Of a stretch of 24,204 nucleotides of DNA, positions 15,083-24,204 are shown piece after piece. Each line of letters opens with the position of its first letter. Position 1 is the first letter of the stretch. The notes under the pieces were generated by a model that saw only the letters and a list, made by a program, of their open reading frames with translations, was not told the DNA's origin and did not search any database. The position numbers and the translations under genes were made by a program. The stretch is from the IMG/VR virus record IMGVR_UViG_3300022198_002669, positions 1 through 24,204 of that record. One strand, 5' to 3'. This DNA comes from a virus.

Positions 15083-15326
15083 TATTGCTAGGGTATGCAA
15101 AGACATTAGCGTTATGCTGCAAGAAAAGAACGTAGCATACGGAGATTCAGCACTAGACCCCGTACGCATTTTTTCAAAGTCAAATGCTATTGAGCAGCTG
15201 CTAGTTCGTATTGATGACAAGCTTTCTCGTTTTGCCAGGGGCATGGAATACCCTGGAGACAATGATATTGACGATTTAATTGGATACCTTGTTCTATTAA
15301 AAATTGCTAAGGAGAGAAATGGGTAG
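15063..15326 (+). CDS. MazG-like / DUF1599-type nucleotide-associated protein
   Basis: This 87-residue protein is read from TTG 15063; no in-frame ATG is available near the start. The sequence fits small phage proteins of the all-alpha NTP pyrophosphohydrolase-related group. It has a first helix with QEKNVAYGDSALD, a middle with LLVRIDDKLSRFARG, and a last helix with DDLIGYLVLLKIAKE. The acidic residues in these helices (E and D of EKN, RIDDK and DDLIGY) would bind metal. Relatives act on nucleotides, by cleaving noncanonical or signalling nucleotides or in modified-base pathways. This protein is near the minimum size. It stands just upstream of the terminase genes. The function is a family-level guess. 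Confidence 0.55.
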   Translation: MLTTQNDIARVCKDISVMLQEKNVAYGDSALDPVRIFSKSNAIEQLLVRIDDKLSRFARGMEYPGDNDIDDLIGYLVLLKIAKERNG

Positions 15327-15618
15327 AAGAAAAAGGGCAGTAGTAAAGCCAAGCTATTTTGTAACTGAGCCATATATGGAAATTGACGGTTTTCCAGTGC
15401 AGCAAGGTGATATAATTAAAGTGCATGGTGAATGGGGTGCTAGGTTTAAGTTTATGGGCGTTACAACCAATACACTTACTGGTGCTGACTGGGTAGACTG
15501 CTTTGAGATTATCAAGGGAGTTCCCTCAGTATTCCGTTCATTCAAGCAAGATCGTATTAAGCGAGTGCCAAAACGAGGAAAGAGGGCAACACGTGTCAAC
15601 GGAACAGGACCTAGTTAA
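15319..15618 (+). CDS. Basic beta-rich phage protein before the terminase genes
   Basis: The start is ATG 15319, behind GGAGAG (15311-15316), which gives 99 residues; an in-frame codon at 15304 lacks a ribosome site. The body (FVTEPYMEIDGFPVQQGDII, then KVHGEWGARFKFMG and DWVDCFEIIKG) reads as a small beta barrel. The C-terminal 30 residues are strongly basic (RIKRVPKRGKRATRVNG), typical of nucleic-acid contact. It overlaps the terminase small subunit start by 26 bases. I recognise the type from actinophages, always unassigned. A DNA-packaging accessory role is an inference from position. Confidence 0.55.
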   Translation: MGRRKRAVVKPSYFVTEPYMEIDGFPVQQGDIIKVHGEWGARFKFMGVTTNTLTGADWVDCFEIIKGVPSVFRSFKQDRIKRVPKRGKRATRVNGTGPS

Positions 15619-16123
15619 TCACCTAGATCAAGTAAACCTGGTCGTAGGAGAATATCTTAAAGGCAGTGATGCTACTAAGATATCTAAAGAGCTGTCTATT
15701 CCAAGACAAAAGGTTGTCTCTTATTTAAATGAGTGGAAAGAGATGGCTGCAGACAATGCAGCTATTCGTGCCCGTGCCAAAGAAGCACTGGTGGTTGCAG
15801 ACACCCACTATTCAAAGCTTATCGAAAAAGCTTATGAGGTTATTGATGAAGCAACAATGTCAGCAAACCTTAATGCTAAGTCTGGTGCCATTAAGCTAGT
15901 CATGGACCTTGAGTCTAGACGTATTGATATGCTTCAAAAAGCAGGACTGCTGGAGAACAAAGAGCTGGCAGAAGAGATGGTTGAAATCGAAAACCGACAA
16001 GAAATTTTAATTGCAATTTTAAAAGATATTGCAGCTGAGCATCCTGAGATTCGTGATAAGATTATGAATAGGCTATCTTCTGCAATGAAGCAGGGTGAAA
16101 CAATTACGGTGGTTGCTGAATAA
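15593..16123 (+). CDS. terS: Terminase small subunit-like DNA-binding protein
   Basis: The start is GTG 15593, with AGAGGG at 15581-15586 six bases before it, giving 176 residues. The frame is open upstream but has no better start. After a short N-terminal helix comes a helix-turn-helix (about residues 23-45, GSDATKISKELSIPRQKVVSYLNEW). Long helices follow (residues 55-165), such as ALVVADTHYSKLIEKAYEVI, which would form the oligomerisation region. This protein would recognise phage DNA and load the large subunit. The strongest argument is position: the stop shares a base with the ATG of the large subunit (TAATG). The call depends on that neighbour. Confidence 0.72.
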   Translation: MSTEQDLVNHLDQVNLVVGEYLKGSDATKISKELSIPRQKVVSYLNEWKEMAADNAAIRARAKEALVVADTHYSKLIEKAYEVIDEATMSANLNAKSGAIKLVMDLESRRIDMLQKAGLLENKELAEEMVEIENRQEILIAILKDIAAEHPEIRDKIMNRLSSAMKQGETITVVAE

Positions 16124-17898
16124 TGTTTGATGATTTTTTAGATGCACTTAAATCTGATGCGTTTGAAGAAGTGCCAGTTGACGCTAAGACTTTTGTAGAG
16201 GGCGAAGATTATTTGGGTCAGCCTCCGCTATCTCAGATACAGTATGACATTGTAGAGGCAATGAGTCAAATATATCGTCAAGAAGACTTAATTGATTTGT
16301 TGGGTACTGAAGAAGGCACCAGGTATTATAAAAAGTATACTAAGAATGAAATAATTCTTCAACTAGGAAAGGGAAGTGGTAAAGATTTTACGTCAACTGT
16401 GGCTTGTGCCTTTATCGTTTATAAGCTACTTTGCCTTAAAGACCCTGCTCGTTATTTTGGTAAACCTAGCGGAGATGCTATTGATATTATTAATGTTGCC
16501 ATTAATGCTCAGCAGGCCAAGAACGTTTTCTTTAAAGGTTTTAAGACAAAGATTGAAAAATCGCCGTGGTTTGCTGGAAGATTTTATGCTAAAGCTGAGA
16601 GTATTGAATTTGATAAAAGCATCACGGTATATTCAGGTCACTCTGAGCGAGAGTCCCATGAGGGCCTTAACCTTATACTGGCCGTTCTGGATGAGATTTC
16701 TGGATTTGCTAACGAAGTTGGCACGGGTAATGACCAGGGTAAGACTGCAGATAATATATACAAAGCCTTTAGGGCATCAGTAGACTCCCGCTTTCCAGAT
16801 CTGGGCAAGGTTGCCCTACTATCTTTCCCACGCTATCCTGGAGACTTTATTTCACAAAGATATGATGCTGTTATAGCAGAAAAAGAAGTGGTTACAAAGT
16901 CTCATACTTTTGTAATGAATCCAGACTTGCCAGCAGATGCACAGAGTAACTCTCTTACAATTAACTGGGACGAAGAAACAATTGTAAGCTATAAATATCC
17001 AGGAGTGTTTGCACTTAAAAGACCAACGTGGGTAGTAAATCCGACACGCAAGATTGATGATTTCAAGCTGGCATTTTACACAGACCTAGGAGATGCCATG
17101 CAACGCTTTGCATGCGTTCCAACCTTTGCATCTGATGCATTCTTTAAACAGCAAGAAAAAGTTCGTGCAGCAATGACACTTCGAAATCCTTTAGATAGCT
17201 TTAGAAGATTTGAAGAAACTTTTGTGCCAGACCCAGAAAAGACTTATTACGTGCACGCTGACCTTGCACAAAAACATGACAAGTGTGCCGTTGCAATTGC
17301 TCACGTAGAAAAGTGGGTCAACATACAGGTTGTAAAGGACTATGAGCAGATTGCCCCCATAGTGGTTGTAGATGCTGTTGCCTGGTGGGAGCCAAGAGTA
17401 GAGGGGCCCGTTGATTTGTCAGAGGTAAAGCAGTGGATACAAAACCTACGCAGGCTTGGGTTTAACATTGGACGTGTAAGCTTTGACCGCTGGCAATCAT
17501 TTGACATTCAGAATGAGCTAAAGGCTATTGGAATGAGAACTGAAACTGTTTCTGTTGCAAAAAAGCATTATGAAGACATGGCAATGCTTATTTATGAAGA
17601 GCGACTTGCAATGCCAGCCATCGACTTATTGTTTGAAGAACTTACAGAGCTAAAAATTATTCGTGAGAACAAGGTAGATCACCCACGTAAAAAGTCTAAA
17701 GACCTTGCAGACGCTGTGTGTGGTGCTGTGTATGGTGCTATTGCTAACACTCCACGCAACAACAATGAAGAAGTTGAAATCCATACCTTTAGAGATAGGC
17801 CCAAAACTGACGATTTACAAAATTCAAAAAACGTGATAGAATATAAGCTCGACAAAAAAGAGGTAGAGGACTATCTATCACAATTTGATTTAATCTAG
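16123..17898 (+). CDS. terL: Terminase large subunit
   Basis: This 591-residue DNA-packaging motor and nuclease drives the genome into the capsid. ATPase part: the P-loop is LGKGSGKDFT (81-90), with Asp in place of the usual Ser/Thr after Lys; Walker B is LILAVLDEIS with D190 and the catalytic E191. Nuclease part (RNase H fold): D380 in VHADLAQKHDKC, D455 in RVSFDRWQS, and D527 and D530 in SKDLADAVCGAVYG. Length is in the normal range of 500-600 residues. It overlaps the stop of the small subunit. The packaging genes lie downstream of replication genes rather than next to the virion genes seen at 1-3100, so the module order is unusual, or wraps if the genome is circularly permuted. The 3' end carries a promoter for the nrd genes. 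Confidence 0.93.
   Translation: MFDDFLDALKSDAFEEVPVDAKTFVEGEDYLGQPPLSQIQYDIVEAMSQIYRQEDLIDLLGTEEGTRYYKKYTKNEIILQLGKGSGKDFTSTVACAFIVYKLLCLKDPARYFGKPSGDAIDIINVAINAQQAKNVFFKGFKTKIEKSPWFAGRFYAKAESIEFDKSITVYSGHSERESHEGLNLILAVLDEISGFANEVGTGNDQGKTADNIYKAFRASVDSRFPDLGKVALLSFPRYPGDFISQRYDAVIAEKEVVTKSHTFVMNPDLPADAQSNSLTINWDEETIVSYKYPGVFALKRPTWVVNPTRKIDDFKLAFYTDLGDAMQRFACVPTFASDAFFKQQEKVRAAMTLRNPLDSFRRFEETFVPDPEKTYYVHADLAQKHDKCAVAIAHVEKWVNIQVVKDYEQIAPIVVVDAVAWWEPRVEGPVDLSEVKQWIQNLRRLGFNIGRVSFDRWQSFDIQNELKAIGMRTETVSVAKKHYEDMAMLIYEERLAMPAIDLLFEELTELKIIRENKVDHPRKKSKDLADAVCGAVYGAIANTPRNNNEEVEIHTFRDRPKTDDLQNSKNVIEYKLDKKEVEDYLSQFDLI
17814..17842 (+). promoter_or_regulatory. Promoter for nrdIEF in the 3' end of terL
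   Basis: TTTACA (17814-17819) and TAGAAT (17837-17842) are separated by exactly 17 bases and differ from consensus at one position each. The -10 is preceded by TGA, giving an extended -10. Transcription would start near 17849, 63 bases before the nrdI GTG. No better promoter is seen before the RNR genes. Confidence 0.55.
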
Positions 17899-17911
17899 GG
17901 AGCGAGGTAAA

Positions 17912-18311
17912 GTGTCTTCGCCAATATCCCTGGTCTACTATTCAAATTATTCGGAAAACACAAAACGATTTGTAGAGAAGGTGACTGATAATGGAATTCG
18001 TATTCCAGTTCGTGCTAGCGATGCTAGGGACTTTTGCGTGGCTAGGGACTATATACTGGTTGTTCCGACCTACGGCGGCGGAGCAGAAGGACCAGCCATT
18101 CCAAAACCTGTAAGGGTTTTTCTTAATAATCCTGCCAATAGGGATTTGTTGCGTGGTGTTATAGGCACTGGCAATACAAACTTTGGCGAACATTACTGCA
18201 AGGCAGCAGATATGATTTCTGCTAAAACTGGCGTACCCATTATTGCCAGGGTAGAGATCACGGGGACACCCGAAGATGTAGAACTAGTAAAGAAAAGGTT
18301 GGAAATATTAT

Positions 18312-18322
<11 letters not shown>
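17912..18322 (+). CDS. nrdI: NrdI flavodoxin-like activator of class Ib ribonucleotide reductase
   Basis: This 136-residue flavoprotein supplies the oxidant used to build the manganese-tyrosyl radical cofactor in NrdF. Start GTG at 17912 has AGGGAG (17897-17902) at 9 bases. Visible features are the phosphate-loop-like start [16 protein letters not shown], the flavin-region loop [15 protein letters not shown], and the NrdI-type [20 protein letters not shown] near the C-terminus. Length fits the family (about 130-150). It overlaps nrdE by 11 bases. No nrdH (glutaredoxin-like reductant) is present in the window, so electrons to NrdE must come from a host thioredoxin-type protein or a gene elsewhere in the phage. 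Confidence 0.93.
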
Positions 18323-21373
<3,051 letters not shown>

Positions 21374-21385
21374 TAGTTAAATAGT

Positions 21386-21436
21386 ATAGTTATAATTATA
21401 TTAGCATGCACTCGCATGCATTGGAGATATAACTAT
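21386..21436 (+). promoter_or_regulatory. -10 box and nested inverted repeats before the membrane-protein gene
   Basis: This 61-base intergenic gap holds TATAAT at 21391-21396 (no clear -35 element) and two inverted repeats. The inner one is GCATGC-ACTC-GCATGC (21404-21419), a 6-bp stem with a 4-base loop, placed just before the Shine-Dalgarno GGAG (21423-21426). The outer one is ATAGTTATA (21386-21394) matching TATAACTAT (21428-21436), which includes the first two bases of the ATG. If transcription starts near 21403, the mRNA begins with the inner hairpin. It has no U-tract, so it is not a terminator. Confidence 0.4.
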
Positions 21437-21668
21437 GAGAAAGCTTTGGCGAATATTTAAAAGAATTTTAGCTACTTTTGCACTTAATGCATTTGCCGTA
21501 ATTGGTGGTGGTGCACTTATTGGCCTAGATGTTATTGAAACTGTACTGCTAGCGGGCATCCTGGGCGTTGCAAATGTTTTAGAAGATTTGGCACGTGGCT
21601 ACGTAAACGACGGCTATTTGTCTGATGCAGAAATTGAGGCGGCATTTAGAAGGGCCTCAGAAGAATAG
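21435..21668 (+). CDS. Small membrane protein, possible holin-like
   Basis: This 77-residue protein starts at ATG 21435, behind GGAG at 21423-21426. The N-terminus is basic (MRKLWRIFKRI), followed by two hydrophobic segments, about residues 12-30 (LATFALNAFAVIGGGALIG) and 36-50 (ETVLLAGILGVANVL), and an acidic, soluble C-terminus (DGYLSDAEIEAAFRRASEE). This layout of two helices with a short charged tail recalls small actinophage membrane proteins that are sometimes near lysis genes. No endolysin is visible in the window, so a holin role is only a possibility. It is not co-translated with nrdF. Confidence 0.6.
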   Translation: MRKLWRIFKRILATFALNAFAVIGGGALIGLDVIETVLLAGILGVANVLEDLARGYVNDGYLSDAEIEAAFRRASEE

Positions 21669-21676
21669 TCTTAACA

Positions 21677-21705
21677 CTTGCACTGCACTCATTCTTAATG
21701 TATAA
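21677..21705 (+). promoter_or_regulatory. Promoter for the 59-residue gene and probably the tRNA cluster
   Basis: TTGCAC (21677-21682) and TATAAT (21700-21705) are 17 bases apart. Transcription would start near 21712, followed by AGAGGG (21717-21722) and the ATG at 21728. This is one of the best promoter matches in the window, and the only clear one in front of the three tRNA genes. Confidence 0.6.
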
Positions 21706-21727
21706 TTGACATAGAAAAGAGGTTGCT

Positions 21728-21907
21728 ATGTCAATGGAATTCGACAACGTGCATCAGTGGATTCAGCACGGAATTGACGAAGGCTGGATTACGCCTACAT
21801 TTTGCTTTACTCATGATGGTGACGCATACATGACACCAGAAGAAGAGGCAGAGTGGGAAGACGGCGGAGATCCCTGCTGCCACGTAGTCAAATTTATTCA
21901 TCAGTAA
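21728..21907 (+). CDS. 59-residue acidic protein before the tRNA cluster
   Basis: The gene has a good Shine-Dalgarno, AGAGGG, five bases before ATG 21728. The protein is acidic. It has a first helix (NVHQWIQHGIDEGW), then TPTFCFTHDGDAYMTPEEEAEW, and ends with DPCCHVVKFIHQ. The Cys and His residues (C26, H29, C50, C51 and H52) are arranged such that a metal site is possible. It resembles small actinophage proteins with the pattern cysteine-x-x-His-Asp-Gly followed by a Glu-rich helix and Asp-Pro-Cys. The function is unknown. The stop lies 6 bases before the first tRNA. Confidence 0.65.
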   Translation: MSMEFDNVHQWIQHGIDEGWITPTFCFTHDGDAYMTPEEEAEWEDGGDPCCHVVKFIHQ

Positions 21908-21913
21908 CCGCCT

Positions 21914-21985
21914 TCCCCCTTAGCTCAACGGCAGAGCAGAGAGCTGTTAACTCTAAGGTTCGTGGTTCGAATCCACGAGGGGGAG
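21914..21985 (+). tRNA. tRNA-Asn (anticodon GTT)
   Basis: A 72-base cloverleaf: acceptor TCCCCCT with AGGGGGA, D-arm GCTC/GAGC, anticodon loop CTGTTAA, variable loop of 5, T-arm CGTGG/CCACG around TTCGAAT, discriminator G. The outermost anticodon-stem pair is a G-A mismatch (positions 27 and 43). The CCA end is not encoded. It reads AAC and AAT codons. Confidence 0.95.
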
Positions 21986-21989
21986 CTTT

Positions 21990-22063
21990 GGCCTGGTAGC
22001 TCAGTTGGTTAGAGCACCACCCTGTCACGGTGGGGGTCGTGGGTTCAAGTCCCATCCAGGTCG
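21990..22063 (+). tRNA. tRNA-Asp (anticodon GTC)
   Basis: A 74-base cloverleaf: acceptor GGCCTGG with CCAGGTC (one G-T pair), D-arm GCTC/GAGC, anticodon stem CCACC/GGTGG with loop CTGTCAC, T-arm GTGGG/CCCAT around TTCAAGT, discriminator G. CCA is not encoded. It lies 4 bases after tRNA-Asn. The ATG of the oxygenase gene is the second base after its discriminator. Confidence 0.96.
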
Positions 22064-22064
22064 C

Positions 22065-22637
22065 ATGGAAAAACAAATATTAGCTCCAGGAATAGTTCAA
22101 TATGAGAATGTTGTAGATAGTCCTATGGGCTTTATCAATGTTTTGAATAACGGTTCGTTGTGGGAACCAGGCATAGCTGCACCATCAAGATATCTTAAAA
22201 AAGATGGACACGAAATGGAAAGGCTAGTAGAAGTTTTCTTTCTTCCAACTCGTGAAGAAATTCAGAATCAAGAAATGCTTTTTTGGAGGAATCGGTTTGT
22301 AGATGCAATTGAAGAATGCGAAAAAGATTATTTAGATTATTATGTGGTTGACACAGTATTTTATGAAAGAGAGTGGCTTCAGTTTTTAAAGTATGAAAAA
22401 GGCCATCATTTTGCTAACCATATAGATGATGTTCCAGATTCCAGAAGAACCTTATCTGGAGTTTACTATTTTAATGATGACTACTGTGATGGGCAGCTTT
22501 ACTTTAAACATTTTGATTTAACCATTAAGCCAAGGCCAAACACATACCTTTTGTTTCCCTCTAATTGGACGTATGCCCACTCTGCAAAAAAAGTTACTTG
22601 CGGAACTAAGTATGCTATGGTAAACTTTTTACTCTAG
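22065..22637 (+). CDS. 2-oxoglutarate/Fe(II)-dependent oxygenase, prolyl 4-hydroxylase-like
   Basis: This 190-residue enzyme starts at ATG 22065, one base after the end of tRNA-Asp, with no room for a ribosome-binding site. The conserved-looking N-terminus (QILAPGIVQYENVV) supports this start over the codons inside the tRNA. The double-stranded beta-helix core carries the iron ligands H119 and D121 (NHID) and H172 (YAHSAKK), and K182 (GTKYAMVN) as the likely 2-oxoglutarate contact. The strand YLLFPSNWTYAH before H172 is typical. Substrate is unknown: related phage proteins may hydroxylate proteins, nucleobases or cell-surface components. The final G of its stop codon is the first base of tRNA-Glu, so the gene fills the space between two tRNAs exactly. 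Confidence 0.82.
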   Translation: MEKQILAPGIVQYENVVDSPMGFINVLNNGSLWEPGIAAPSRYLKKDGHEMERLVEVFFLPTREEIQNQEMLFWRNRFVDAIEECEKDYLDYYVVDTVFYEREWLQFLKYEKGHHFANHIDDVPDSRRTLSGVYYFNDDYCDGQLYFKHFDLTIKPRPNTYLLFPSNWTYAHSAKKVTCGTKYAMVNFLL

Positions 22638-22709
22638 GTCCGTTGGAGTAGCGGTTATCTCGTCTGCCTTTCACGCAGAAGATCACGGGTTCGATCCCCG
22701 TACGGACTA
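22637..22709 (+). tRNA. tRNA-Glu (anticodon TTC)
   Basis: A 73-base cloverleaf: acceptor GGTCCGT with ACGGACT (first pair a G-T wobble), short D-stem GAG/CTC, anticodon stem TCTGC/GCAGA with loop CTTTCAC, T-arm ACGGG/CCCGT around TTCGATC, discriminator A. CCA is not encoded. The first base overlaps the stop codon of the oxygenase gene. Confidence 0.94.
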
Positions 22710-22713
22710 CCTG

Positions 22714-22722
22714 TGATATAAT
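22714..22722 (+). promoter_or_regulatory. Extended -10 promoter for the katG transcription unit
   Basis: TGA followed by TATAAT (22717-22722) is a perfect extended -10, just after tRNA-Glu. The -35 position would fall within the tRNA T-arm and has no consensus. Transcription would start near 22729, 16 bases before ATG 22745, with AGGA (22737-22740) as a possible ribosome site. No recognisable FurA or OxyR operator can be claimed by eye. Confidence 0.45.
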
Positions 22723-22744
22723 TAATATCTAGAGATAGGAAAAA

Positions 22745-24204
<1,460 letters not shown>

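Noticed and set aside
15408-15416. Extended -10 (TGATATAAT) within the basic protein gene at 15319
   Set aside because: A TTGACG lies upstream but 22 bases away, which is outside the normal spacing, and no gene start is nearby; kept out as probable chance in AT-rich coding DNA.
15503-15592. Upstream extension of the terminase small subunit
   Set aside because: The extra 30 residues overlap the previous gene, and no ribosome site precedes them; GTG 15593 has AGAGGG at the right distance.
21404-21419. GCATGC hairpin as a terminator after nrdF
   Set aside because: The stem is only 6 bp and is not followed by a T-run; it lies directly before a ribosome-binding site, which fits a leader structure better.
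22005-22064. Start of the oxygenase gene inside tRNA-Asp
   Set aside because: The frame is open through the tRNA, but those codons translate the tRNA itself; conserved-looking protein sequence begins at ATG 22065.
21914-22709. tRNA cluster as a phage attachment site
   Set aside because: No integrase gene and no second copy of a tRNA 3' end were seen in the window; kept only as an alternative explanation for katG.

Overview
The window looks like part of a tailed double-stranded DNA phage genome that infects an actinobacterium. Every gene I can support is on the + strand. Genes are packed with overlaps of a few bases or gaps of under 65 bases, and no stretch above 300 bases lacks a gene. The actinobacterial reading is inference. 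It rests on a low to moderate GC content, frequent GTG and TTG starts, apparently leaderless starts, a DnaE-type phage polymerase, a class Ib NrdI-NrdE-NrdF set, and many small genes of the kind seen in actinophages. A freshwater planktonic actinobacterium is a reasonable guess but cannot be proved from this sequence.

Layout: (1) 1-3100, the end of a virion module, with five tail or baseplate-type proteins, the first cut by the window edge. (2) 3109-4379, a helix-turn-helix protein, two small unknowns and a two-helix DUF2061 membrane protein. (3) 4376-14730, a replication and recombination module: DnaB-like helicase, CHC2/Toprim primase, single-stranded DNA-binding protein, DNA polymerase III alpha, RecA-like recombinase, two zinc-ribbon proteins, a possible small resolvase, a DEDDy exonuclease, a Cas4-like iron-sulfur nuclease and a RuvC-like resolvase. 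(4) 14744-15618, small regulatory or accessory genes, including two under 60 residues. (5) 15593-17898, terminase small and large subunits. (6) 17912-21373, nrdI-nrdE-nrdF, complete in their catalytic residues. (7) 21435-22709, a small membrane protein, a 59-residue protein, and tRNA-Asn, tRNA-Asp and tRNA-Glu, with a 2-oxoglutarate/Fe(II) oxygenase gene squeezed exactly between the last two tRNAs. (8) 22745-24204, a 35-residue peptide gene coupled to katG, a catalase-peroxidase that runs off the right edge.

The genes suggest a phage that brings its own replisome core (helicase, primase, SSB, polymerase, exonuclease, recombinase), makes its own dNTPs with a manganese-type ribonucleotide reductase, supplements host tRNAs, and possibly defends the infected cell against peroxide with KatG. 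The most unusual points are katG on a phage-type contig, the tRNA-oxygenase-tRNA arrangement in which tRNA processing would itself cut out the mRNA, several near-consensus promoters buried in the ends of upstream genes, and a RecA-like protein whose P-loop glycine is alanine. Part of the tRNA/katG end could alternatively be a prophage-host junction or a chimeric assembly; no integrase is visible.
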